Source: Chloroflexota bacterium (GTDB taxonomy: Bacteria; Chloroflexota; Dehalococcoidia; Lucifugimonadales; UBA3495). Taken from it: a stretch of DNA of 64,000 bases. The notes under the pieces were generated by a model, which was not told the DNA's origin, did no database searches, and worked only from the letters and a program-made list of their open reading frames with translations. A program made the position numbers and the translations under genes. The stretch is taken from contig JAPPMU010000056.1 in assembly GCA_028873965.1 (NCBI GenBank), forward strand, positions 1 through 64,000, given 5' to 3'. Of the stretch, positions 43,148-51,423 are shown piece after piece; positions within the stretch are counted from its first letter, which is position 1, and each line of letters opens with the position of its first letter.

Positions 43148-43978
43148 CTAGAACTCCACGGGACGCAGGTAGCTCATGTCCTGCCGGCGCTCCAGGTAGC
43201 CGGCGCGGGTCTCGTGGCCGTGGGAGAACACCAGGAGGTGTCCCTGACGCTCGGCCTCGGCCAGGATGGTGCGCTTCTGATCCAAGGTGGTCTCGGGCTC
43301 GTAGTCAAAGGACGAGATTATGGTGAGGCCCAGGTGATAGGGGGTCGGGACCAGGTCTCCGAGGTACACCACCCGCTCTCCGCCGTAGGTGAACACAGGG
43401 ATCTGGTGTCCCAGGCAGTGGCCGTCCGTGACGATCAGGCTAAGGCCGGGGAACAGCTCGGTATCGCCGTCCAGCAGTTCCAATTGCCCGCGGTCGGCGA
43501 TCGGGGCGAAATCTTCCACCCGGAAGGCGTCGGTGTTGCGCAGCGAGGGATTGTGAGCGTCCTCCCAACTGGCGCGCTGGACGTAGTAGGTGGCGTTGGG
43601 GAAGGAGGGAACCATATCGCCCAGGCGGTCCATGCGAGTTGAGCCGCCGGCGTGGCTGAAATGGAGGTGGGAGAGCACAATGGCGTCGATGTCCCGGGGG
43701 CCCAAACCGAGCCCTTTCAGGCTCCGCATCAGCCGGCTGGGGACAAGGCCGTACATTTCCTTGTCGCGATAGTTATCCTTTGGGCCCACGCCAGTGTCCA
43801 TGATGATTTTCTTGCTGGCGCACTCGATCAACAGGCAATTCAGGCCCATCGTCACCCGATTTTTGCGGTCGGTCGATACCAGGTTCTCCCACATCATTTT
43901 GGGTATTGATCCGAAACTCGATCCGCCGTCGACCTTGAACACTCCGTCGCTGATAATTTTTGCAGCGCTTACCGTCAT
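43148..43978 (-). CDS. MBL fold protein with altered zinc motif
   Basis: This 276-residue metallo-beta-lactamase fold protein reads HLHFSHAGG at residues 104-112 where the family has HxHxDHAGG, so the zinc-2 ligand Asp is Ser108 (codon AGC). Other ligands look intact: DGHCLGHQ, YLGDLVPT and VFSHGHETRAG. The start at 43978 follows GGGGCG; a longer frame reaches 44032. It resembles lactonase-like or quorum-quenching MBL proteins. With one ligand lost it may bind a single zinc or have changed activity. Confidence 0.82.
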   Translation of the reverse strand: MTVSAAKIISDGVFKVDGGSSFGSIPKMMWENLVSTDRKNRVTMGLNCLLIECASKKIIMDTGVGPKDNYRDKEMYGLVPSRLMRSLKGLGLGPRDIDAIVLSHLHFSHAGGSTRMDRLGDMVPSFPNATYYVQRASWEDAHNPSLRNTDAFRVEDFAPIADRGQLELLDGDTELFPGLSLIVTDGHCLGHQIPVFTYGGERVVYLGDLVPTPYHLGLTIISSFDYEPETTLDQKRTILAEAERQGHLLVFSHGHETRAGYLERRQDMSYLRPVEF

Positions 43979-44347
43979 CACTATCGCCCCTAACCTACCG
44001 TTTTCTGCCCGCTCCCAAGTCACCGCGTCCACCCGTTTTTATGTCGCCGCACCGAAACTAGGACAGGCAATTCGCTGGCCTGATGAAGCCGCTCCACAAG
44101 TCAATTCAATCCGACTGTGCCTGGGTGGTAACATGGCGTTACTTTACAACCTCCGGCGGATTTGGTGTCAAGACAAAAAAGCGAATAATTTTGATCGATT
44201 TTCCAAATTCCACCAAGGAACGATGCGGGCCGACGGCGGTGGCGCCAACCCGGTGGGCGACGTTATGTTTGCCCGGAGCACCGGGAATCAGTTTTCCATT
44301 TTTGCCGTACGCAGGTACGAGACGGTGGACCAATCCGGCGTCTGTCA
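43979..44347. other. intergenic region without a supported gene
   Basis: This 369-base gap separates the divergent MBL and potassium channel genes. Open frames cross it but have no ribosome-binding site or family features. It includes an AT-richer stretch near 44170-44215 that could hold promoters, but no clear -35/-10 pair stands out. Confidence 0.5.
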
Positions 44348-45277
44348 ATGGATAGGGGTCAGCCAAATACCGTGAACGAATCGACCCGGGACACTCCGCC
44401 GCTGACCTTGCGTCGTCGGGCGTTTAATCTGCTTGATCCCCAGTCCGGTCAACCAGCCGGGGGAATTGGGTTGAGCCGGCAAAAGGGATCGTTGCTGGTG
44501 GAAGCCGCCCTGGTGGCGGTGATCGTGATCAACTCCACCTCGCTGATCCTGTGGACAGTTCCGCGTTTCAGGGCCGAGTACGGCGTCTGGTTCCAATTGG
44601 TTGAGGACATCACCGTGGCCGTGTTCCTGGCGGAGTACGTGATGAGGTTGTGGTCCGCGCCGGAAGCCGACCCGGACGAGTCCGCGTGGCGCCAGAGGTG
44701 GCGATACGTCCGTTCGCCGGTGGCCCTCATCGACGCCGCGGCCCTGGCTCCATCGCTGGCGGCGGTGGCGACCCTACTGATCGCCGGCAACGGTCCCAGC
44801 CTGTCCTTCCTGCTGGCGGCTCGGCTGCTGACCCGCACCGTGAAACTGGCGAGATACTTCCCCGGCGGGCGCCGGCTGGCCACCGTACTGCGTCAGAAGG
44901 GAAGCCAACTCCTGGCCACGGTGGCCGGATTGTTGGTGGTCCTGGTGATAGCGGCCTCGCTGATGTACTTCGTGGAAAAGGACGCCGAGCCGCAGGTGTT
45001 CACCAGCATACCGGCGGCGATGTGGTGGGGCGTGGTGACACTGACCACAGTGGGATACGGTGATTTGGTGCCGGTAACCCTTGCGGGACGTCTGCTGGCC
45101 GCGGTCATCTCGCTGCTGGGCATTGGGCTGTTCGCGTTGCCGGCCGGGATCATCAGCGCCGGAATGCTGGAGGCCGGTACCGGAGACGCAGAGGATGACA
45201 ACAAGCCAGGGCAGCCGGCGAGCGGCGAGATTTGCCCTCATTGTGGCCAGCCCATGCCGGATACCACCCCGAGCTAG
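44348..45277 (+). CDS. voltage-gated-type potassium channel
   Basis: This 309-residue protein is a six-helix ion channel. The selectivity filter TTVGYGD lies at 233-239, between the pore helix (AMWWGVVTL) and S6. A voltage-sensor-like S4 with spaced basic residues, RLLTRTVKLARYFPGGRR, lies at 159-176. A short C-terminal tail has one CPHC knuckle (296-299). A GTG at 44372 with AGGGG upstream is an alternative start. Its stop TAG overlaps the gltX stop on the other strand in the same CTAG. Confidence 0.88.
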   Translation: MDRGQPNTVNESTRDTPPLTLRRRAFNLLDPQSGQPAGGIGLSRQKGSLLVEAALVAVIVINSTSLILWTVPRFRAEYGVWFQLVEDITVAVFLAEYVMRLWSAPEADPDESAWRQRWRYVRSPVALIDAAALAPSLAAVATLLIAGNGPSLSFLLAARLLTRTVKLARYFPGGRRLATVLRQKGSQLLATVAGLLVVLVIAASLMYFVEKDAEPQVFTSIPAAMWWGVVTLTTVGYGDLVPVTLAGRLLAAVISLLGIGLFALPAGIISAGMLEAGTGDAEDDNKPGQPASGEICPHCGQPMPDTTPS

Positions 45278-46746
45278 AGTGCGGACAATTTTTCCGAGGC
45301 CGCTTCCAGCCGTTGCAACACTCGCTCCCGGCCCATCACTTCCATCATCTCGAACAGTGGCGGCGTGGCCGTGCGGCCGGTAATCGCCGACCGGAGCGCG
45401 CCGAAGAACTGGCGCCCCGACAATTCGAGATCCTTGCCGCTGGCCCTGAGAATATTTTCAAGGTTTTCATGTTGAAATTCGGCGTCCGACACCGATGCCA
45501 GGTCGGACTGGGCCCGTAGGATCGCGGCGTGGGTTCCCGGGGCATCCATGCCGCGCTGGACCACGCTGGCGGGGTCATACTCCAGCGTCTCCTCGAAGAA
45601 ATAGGAGAGCATGTCCGGCGCGTCCGCCAGGGTCTTCAGCCGTTCCCGCACCAGCGGGATGATGTGGAGCAGGTAATCGCGGTCGATGGGCAATAGCGTC
45701 GCGGGATACTCGCGCTCAAGGAAGGGCAGGATGCGGTCGGCCAGGTCGGCGTCGTCGGTTTGACGGATGTACACGCCGTTCATCCACTGGAGCTTGTCCA
45801 GGTCGAAGATCGCGGCCGGCTTGCCCACTCGTTCCAGGGTGAAGTTGTCCCGTATGGTGTCCGTGGTCATGACCTCGGTTTCACCGTCCAGCGACCACCC
45901 CAGCAGGGCCATGAAGTTGATCAGCGCCTCGGGGAGGAACCCGTCGTCGCGGTATTCCATGAGGGACGTGGCGCCGTGCCGTTTGGAAAGCTTGGCCCGG
46001 TCTGAGCCCAGGATCATGGGCAGGTGTCCGAACGTCGGCATTTCCAGTTCCAACGCCCGGAACAGTTGCACGTGGCGCGGGGTGCTGGGCAGCCACTCTT
46101 CGGCTCGGAGCACATGGGAGATTTCCATCGCGTGGTCATCCACCACCACGGCCATGTGGTAGGTGGGGAAGCCGTCCGTCTTCACCAGGACGAAATCGTC
46201 GGTCAGGTCGTTCTGCCATTCGACGTGCCCGCGGATGGTGTCCTCCACGGTGGTGACGCCGGTCTGGGGCATGGCGAAGCGCAGGACCGAGGGGATGCCC
46301 TCCGCCTCCTTAGCGCGTCGCTCTGCGTCAGACAGGTATCGGCAATGGCTGTCGTAGCCCTGCCGTTGCTTGTTGCGGACTTGCTCCTTGCGCAGCTCCG
46401 CCACCCGCTCCGGCGGGCAGAAACAGCGATAGGCGTTGCCCGAAGCGATCAGTCGCTCGGCCGCCTCGTGGTAGCGTTCGAGCCTTTCGGACTGAAAGTA
46501 CGGTCCGTAAGGGCCGCCCACCCGGGGGCCTTCGTCCCAGTCGATACCAAGCCATTCCAGCCCGTCCAGAATGTGGTCCACCGCGCCCTCGGTGATCCTG
46601 CCCTGGTCGGTGTCCTCCACGCGCACGACGAACTGCCCGCCGTTGCGACGGGCGAACAGCCAGTTGAACATGGCGGTGCGAATGTTGCCGATGTGGGGGT
46701 TGCCGGTGGGACTGGGCGCGTAACGAACGCGAACGGGCGCGGACAC
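45274..46746 (-). CDS. gltX: glutamyl-tRNA synthetase
   Basis: This 490-residue class I aminoacyl-tRNA synthetase has RYAPSPTGNPHIGNIRTAMFNW (the HIGH motif here reads HIGN) and the KMSKS loop as RAKLSKRHGATSL. A four-Cys zinc site is not seen. It charges tRNA-Glu in the cytoplasm. It lies 103 bases downstream of glnS on the same strand. Having a separate GlnRS next to it means that tRNA-Gln need not be charged through GltX. Confidence 0.95.
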   Translation of the reverse strand: MSAPVRVRYAPSPTGNPHIGNIRTAMFNWLFARRNGGQFVVRVEDTDQGRITEGAVDHILDGLEWLGIDWDEGPRVGGPYGPYFQSERLERYHEAAERLIASGNAYRCFCPPERVAELRKEQVRNKQRQGYDSHCRYLSDAERRAKEAEGIPSVLRFAMPQTGVTTVEDTIRGHVEWQNDLTDDFVLVKTDGFPTYHMAVVVDDHAMEISHVLRAEEWLPSTPRHVQLFRALELEMPTFGHLPMILGSDRAKLSKRHGATSLMEYRDDGFLPEALINFMALLGWSLDGETEVMTTDTIRDNFTLERVGKPAAIFDLDKLQWMNGVYIRQTDDADLADRILPFLEREYPATLLPIDRDYLLHIIPLVRERLKTLADAPDMLSYFFEETLEYDPASVVQRGMDAPGTHAAILRAQSDLASVSDAEFQHENLENILRASGKDLELSGRQFFGALRSAITGRTATPPLFEMMEVMGRERVLQRLEAASEKLSAL

Positions 46747-46849
46747 GGCGATTGGCCTCCTCGTTTTGCCGTCCCGATGGTTCAGCGGCGGGTGGGACGG
46801 TTCGGTACTCTCAAATGACGGCGGTGCGGACTAAAGGGTAGGCGGCGGG

Positions 46850-48544
46850 CTACCCGTCGCGCCGGCTGATTCGGGCCCAGGTGTCGCGGAGCGTGGTGGT
46901 GCGGTTGAACACCGGCGCGCCGGGCTTGGAGTCGGTGTCGGCGCAGAAGTAGCCGAGGCGCTCGAACTGGTAGCGGTCGCCCGCCTGTGCGGCTGCCAGT
47001 GCCGGCTCCCCCATGGCGGTCACCATTTCCAGCGAGTCGTGGTTGATCAGGTCCAGGAAATCGGTTTCGCTTCCGGCCGGGTCGGATTCCGTGAACAGGT
47101 TGTCGTAGAGGCGAATTTCCAGCGGCACGGCGTGAGCGGCGGAAACCCAGTGGATAGTGCCCTGGACTCGCCGTCCGTCGGGCGCGTTGCCGCCGCGGCT
47201 GTCGGGATCGTAGGTGCAGTGGACTTCCACGATCTCGCCCTGCTCATCCTTCACGACGTCGGTGCAGGTGATCAGGCAGGCGTAGCGCAGGCGCACCTCG
47301 CGTCCCGGGGCCAGGCGGTAGAACCGGCGGGGAGGGTCTTCCATGAAGTCGTCCCGCTCGATGTACACCTCGGGGCCAAAGGGCACGCTGCGCGTCCCCA
47401 TGGACTCGTCTTCGGGGTTGTTGATGGCTTCGAACTCTTCGCTGCCGCCTTCGGGGTAGTTGGTGATCACCAGCTTCAGGGGGCGCAGCACGGCCATCCG
47501 CCGGGGAGCCCGGCGGTTGAGGTCCTCACGCAGGCAGTGCTCCAGCAAGGCGAGCTCGGTCACGCTGTTGCGACGGGCCACGCCGACGCGCTCGCACATG
47601 TCCCGGATTGACTCGGGGGTGTATCCCCGGCGGCGCAAGGCGCTGAGGGTGGGCATGCGGGGGTCGTCCCAACCGACCACGTGTCCCTCTTCGACCAGTT
47701 GGCGCAGGCGGCGTTTGCTCATCACGGTATGGGTCAGGTTGAGCCGGGCGAACTCGATCTGGCGGCTGCGGTAGATGCCGAGAACCTCCTGGCACCAATC
47801 GTACAGTGGCCGGTGATCTTCGAACTCCAGGGTGCACAGGGAGTGGGTGATCTCCTCGATAGAATCGGACAGGGAGTGGGCGTAGTCGTACATGGGGTAG
47901 ATGCACCAGTCGTCTCCGGTGCGGTGGTGCTCGGCGTGGCGGATGCGGTAGAGCACCGGGTCCCGCATGTTGAGGTTGGGCGACGCCATGTCGATTTTGG
48001 CGCGCAGGACGTACTTCCCGTCGTCGAACTCGCCGGCGCGCATCCGCCGGAAGAGGTCCAGGCTCTCCTCGGGTGGGCGGTTGCGGTGGGGGCTTTCTCG
48101 TCCGGGTTCGGTAAGGGTGCCACGATAGTCCCTGATTTCGTCGGCGGTGAGGTTGTCCACGTAGGCGTTGCCGTCGCGAATCAGCTGCTCGGCGTAGTCG
48201 TAGAGCTGCTCGAAATAGTCGGAGGCGTAGAACAGGTTGTCGCCCCAGTCGAACCCCAGCCACTTGACGTCGGCCAGGATCGATTCGACGTACTCGATGT
48301 CCTCCCGCGTCGGGTTGGTGTCGTCGAACCGCATGTGGCAGCGGGCGCCCTGGTACTGCTCGCCGACGCCGAAGTTGAGGCAGATGGACTTGGCGTGGCC
48401 GATGTGGAGGTAGCCGTTGGGCTCGGGCGGGAAACGGGTCACCACGCGGCCGTCGTAGGCGCCGGCGGCCTGGTCATCGTTGATGATGGCGCGGATGAAA
48501 TCGGAGGGAAGTTCGCCGGCTGAGGGGTTATGATTTGTGCTCAT
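46850..48544 (-). CDS. glnS: glutaminyl-tRNA synthetase
   Basis: This 564-residue class I synthetase has [21 protein letters not shown] (38-58) and the KMSKS-like [12 protein letters not shown], and the anticodon-binding beta-barrels at the C terminus. The length matches bacterial GlnRS of E. coli type. GlnRS is spread among bacteria by transfer, originally from eukaryotes. It is the first gene of a glnS-gltX pair. Confidence 0.95.
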   Translation of the reverse strand: MSTNHNPSAGELPSDFIRAIINDDQAAGAYDGRVVTRFPPEPNGYLHIGHAKSICLNFGVGEQYQGARCHMRFDDTNPTREDIEYVESILADVKWLGFDWGDNLFYASDYFEQLYDYAEQLIRDGNAYVDNLTADEIRDYRGTLTEPGRESPHRNRPPEESLDLFRRMRAGEFDDGKYVLRAKIDMASPNLNMRDPVLYRIRHAEHHRTGDDWCIYPMYDYAHSLSDSIEEITHSLCTLEFEDHRPLYDWCQEVLGIYRSRQIEFARLNLTHTVMSKRRLRQLVEEGHVVGWDDPRMPTLSALRRRGYTPESIRDMCERVGVARRNSVTELALLEHCLREDLNRRAPRRMAVLRPLKLVITNYPEGGSEEFEAINNPEDESMGTRSVPFGPEVYIERDDFMEDPPRRFYRLAPGREVRLRYACLITCTDVVKDEQGEIVEVHCTYDPDSRGGNAPDGRRVQGTIHWVSAAHAVPLEIRLYDNLFTESDPAGSETDFLDLINHDSLEMVTAMGEPALAAAQAGDRYQFERLGYFCADTDSKPGAPVFNRTTTLRDTWARISRRDG

Positions 48545-48579
48545 TTTGGTTCCCTGGTCTCGCTAATCCGCCGCGGCGG

Positions 48580-48610
48580 AGCGGTTAGATTATAATTATA
48601 TCCCTTTCCG
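48580..48610. promoter_or_regulatory. AT-rich divergent promoter region
   Basis: ATTATAATTATAT (48590-48602) is nearly palindromic and offers a TATAAT -10 for either strand between glnS and the MFS gene. No strong -35 was found for either direction. Confidence 0.35.
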
Positions 48611-48662
48611 TTTATGCGGCTACATTGCGGCGCGGCGGAAAATCCGGCGCCGAAACTCTGCG

Positions 48663-50714
48663 ATGTTCAATTTTCTGAAACCGCGGCCTGTCCTCACCGA
48701 GCAGGAAACCCGGCGCAGCCTCCGCTACATGGGTTGGGGCAATCTATCCTTCGGCTCGATGTGGGGGCTGGGTAGTGGCGGGATGATGGCCGCCTACGCA
48801 TTGGCGCTGGGCGCCAACAACTTGCAGGTGGGGATACTGGCGGCTTTGCCCTTTATAGCGCAGGTGACGCGGTTGCCCACAATTCTGCTGGTGGAGCGGT
48901 TCCGGGCCCGGAAAGCCGTAGGATGGCCGGCGTTTGCGGCGATGCAGCTGGCCTGGCTCCTTTTAGGATTGGTTCCCCTGATCTGGGACACCCCGGGCAA
49001 CATGGCCGTGCTGATGGCGATTATTTTCCTCGGAGTGTGGAGCATCCTCTCTTCCACGTGGGCCATAACGTCCAACACCTGGCTGCGCGACCTCGTGCCA
49101 CCCGACAACATGGCCAGTTTCTTCGGCCGCCGTCTGGCCCGGATCACCATCGCCGCCTCGGTGGTGGGGCTGGCGGGCAGCTTTTTCGTCCGGTGGTGGG
49201 AAGGCGCAGCCCGGCCCGGCGACGAGGTTTTGGCCTTTTCCTTTCTGCTAATTGGCGGCGTTTGCACTTTCGGCATCTTCGGCCCCTTCGTGGTGTCCCG
49301 GGTTATGGAGCCGATGATGCCTCCGGCGGCCCAATCCCAGCATTCACCGGTCAAGATGCTGCTGGAGCCGGTTCGGGACCCCAACTATTCGCGATTGCTC
49401 AAGTTCCTTTTCGTTTGGAGTGTCACTTCCAACCTGGCGATACCCTTCTTCGCGGTCTATATGCTGAAGGTCATCGGGTTGTCGGTGCCGACGGTCATGG
49501 CCTTGACCGTGCTGGGGCAATTTTCCAACGTGCTTTTCGTGCGGGTGTGGGGCGGTTTTGCCGACCGGGTGGGAAGCAAAACGGTGCTGTCCCTGTCGGC
49601 ATCACTTTACCTGCTGGTCATCATCGGCTGGGTGTTCACGACCTATCCCGAGCGTTATTTTTTGACCATGCCCCTGCTGGTGGCGCTGCACCTGCTGGGC
49701 GGGGCGGCAGCGTCCGGGGTAACGCTCACTTTGAATACGCTATCGCTCAAGGTGGCTCCGGAGGGCCAGAGCGTACCTTTTTCCGGGGTGGCCGGGATGA
49801 TTACCGGCCTGGGAGCAGGGATCGGGCCGGTTCTGGGTGGACTGATTGCCGATTACCTGTCGGTGCGCTCCCTGGACTTGAGCGTTATCTGGTCGGCGCC
49901 GGGCGGGATGACGGCGCTGCCGGCGGTGTCGCTGTCGGGTTTTGAGTTTTTGTTCGGCGTGGCCTTTGTGCTGGGTTTGCTGTCGCTGAACCTGCTGGTG
50001 CCCCTGCGGGAGGAAGGCGAAATTTCCCGGGACGACGCCCTGGCCGAGTTGATGGCTGGAATGTCTCCCGTGGCTCGGGCGGTCTCTTCGGTTCCAGGGC
50101 TGAACATGGTATCGTCCTTGTCCTACGGATACTTGCGGCACATTCCCGGCGCCGACGTGGCCATCGGGGTGACGGCGTACCAGTTGGCCGCTTCCACTCA
50201 GGCGGCGGTGGTTTCCGCCGATCGCGGTCGGGCCGGGGCCGCAGAGGTGGCCCACCGGGTAGGAGCCGTTCTGGGTTATACCGCGGCACGCATGACTGAC
50301 ACTACCGAGTATGGCCTCGATCTGGCCCGCCACGCCACCCGGGGCGCGGTTCACGCCGCCGGTGACATCACTGAAGAGTTGGGCAGCGTTACCCAGGGGG
50401 CCATGCTGGGAACGCTGCGAACTTTGAGCCAACTGCAGGTGGCTCCGGCCGAAGCGCTGCGCGGAGCGGCCCACGGGGTAGTCCAGGGCGCCGTTGAGGC
50501 CCAACGAGACCTGGCCGGGGCAGTCGAGGCGGCATTGGCGGCGGCGCGGACATCGGCCTCCGAACTGGGCATTACCGACGAAGAAGCGGCAGCGGCGGCG
50601 GCAGCCGGCATACGGGAGGCCGCTCAGACTTTGGAGCCCGAGGATTTTGAGGCAGTAATCTCAGTCCTGCCCGAAAGCGTCAGCCGGGAAACGGACGCGG
50701 ACAGCACAGCGTAA
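48663..50714 (+). CDS. MFS transporter with long Ala-rich C-terminal extension
   Basis: This 683-residue protein has a 12-helix major facilitator core (about residues 25-445) with the loop motif GGFADRVGSKTVL between helices of the second half. Normal MFS proteins end near 400-450. Here about 220 further residues follow that are not hydrophobic enough to span the membrane: an Ala/Thr-rich amphipathic helical region (e.g. ATRGAVHAAGDITEELG, AHGVVQGAVEAQRDLAGAV). Whether it is a coiled coil or a lipid-binding tail is open. The substrate is unknown. Confidence 0.85.
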   Translation: MFNFLKPRPVLTEQETRRSLRYMGWGNLSFGSMWGLGSGGMMAAYALALGANNLQVGILAALPFIAQVTRLPTILLVERFRARKAVGWPAFAAMQLAWLLLGLVPLIWDTPGNMAVLMAIIFLGVWSILSSTWAITSNTWLRDLVPPDNMASFFGRRLARITIAASVVGLAGSFFVRWWEGAARPGDEVLAFSFLLIGGVCTFGIFGPFVVSRVMEPMMPPAAQSQHSPVKMLLEPVRDPNYSRLLKFLFVWSVTSNLAIPFFAVYMLKVIGLSVPTVMALTVLGQFSNVLFVRVWGGFADRVGSKTVLSLSASLYLLVIIGWVFTTYPERYFLTMPLLVALHLLGGAAASGVTLTLNTLSLKVAPEGQSVPFSGVAGMITGLGAGIGPVLGGLIADYLSVRSLDLSVIWSAPGGMTALPAVSLSGFEFLFGVAFVLGLLSLNLLVPLREEGEISRDDALAELMAGMSPVARAVSSVPGLNMVSSLSYGYLRHIPGADVAIGVTAYQLAASTQAAVVSADRGRAGAAEVAHRVGAVLGYTAARMTDTTEYGLDLARHATRGAVHAAGDITEELGSVTQGAMLGTLRTLSQLQVAPAEALRGAAHGVVQGAVEAQRDLAGAVEAALAAARTSASELGITDEEAAAAAAAGIREAAQTLEPEDFEAVISVLPESVSRETDADSTA

Positions 50715-50824
50715 GCAGAACGCCCGCCTGGTCGTCGAGCAGCGCTGATTGGCGCTCCGACGACTCGCCGGTATGACAGTCTCCGTGTGAGCCGGTCACG
50801 TCAAATCTGAACAGTTGCACAACC

Positions 50825-50957
50825 CAGGGCCTGTGCAAAGTCCTTTCTCATCCGCTCATGGTGAGCCTGTCGAACCATCCGCCGATTGCAAAGGGCATCC
50901 TTCGACAAGCTCAGGATGAGCGGAAAAGGGTTGAGGGGTGACTTTGCACGGGCCCGG
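50825..50957. repeat. MITE-like element R2, copy b
   Basis: The core 50827-50955 is 129 bases and differs from R2 copy a at two positions only. Ends are GGGCCTGTGCAAAGTC and GACTTTGCACGGGCCC. Flanks TTGCACAAC (50815-50823) and TTGCAGGAC (50958-50966) match in 7 of 9 positions. R1 copy e follows directly. Confidence 0.78.
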
Positions 50958-50967
50958 TTGCAGGACT

Positions 50968-51113
50968 CAGGGCCTTTTCAAAGTCCACCCGTCGTTCCCG
51001 CGAAAGCGGGAACCCAGAACCTCCCTATTGACGGCGGACCCTGGATTCCTGCTTTCGCAGGAATGACGATTGGGTGGCGCGAAGGTTGCCGCAGTGACTT
51101 TGAAAAGGCCCTG
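50968..51113. repeat. MITE-like element R1, copy e
   Basis: Ends are CAGGGCCTTTTCAAAGTC and GACTTTGAAAAGGCCCTG, the best preserved R1 ends in the window. Two facing REP hairpins are inside. Flanks TGCAGGACT (50959-50967) and TGCAGGACC (51114-51122) match in 8 of 9 positions. Confidence 0.8.
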
Positions 51114-51195
51114 TGCAGGACCGCGCCCGGCTTGCCGCGTGTGAGCATGGATGCTAAAATTATCTGGCGTCGGTTGACCTGTCCCGGCGCTTTGC

Positions 51196-51270
51196 TCCCC
51201 TGTAGCTCAGCGGTAGAGCGGGCGGCTGTTAACCGCTAGGTCGCAGGTTCGAATCCTGCCGGGGGAGCCA
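51196..51270 (+). tRNA. tRNA-Asn (GTT)
   Basis: The 75-base sequence folds as a cloverleaf. The acceptor TCCCCTG pairs with CGGGGGA, the D arm has GCTCAGCGGTAGAGC, the anticodon loop is CTGTTAA (anticodon GTT) on the stem GGCGG/CCGCT, and the T arm is GCAGGTTCGAATCCTGC. The discriminator is G and CCA is encoded. It lies between the R2/R1 element pair and the binding-protein gene. Confidence 0.95.
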
Positions 51271-51423
51271 TTTTGATGCGCACAGCCGGCGCCGCTTGAA
51301 CGGAAGTTAAGTGACGGCGCGAGAGCCGCCCTGCAAAGTCCCAGACTTTTGCCTGCTGTTGGGATGTTTATAAAAAGCAACGTCCGAATCATCAAACCAA
51401 GCCGAGATTTCGGGAGGGAGTAC

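Noticed and set aside
43794-44375. 193-residue plus-strand frame over the MBL start and gap
   Set aside because: It is antisense to the MBL gene and its gap portion shows no recognisable domain.
44348-45277. Full zinc ribbon at the C terminus of the potassium channel
   Set aside because: Only one CxxC knuckle is present.
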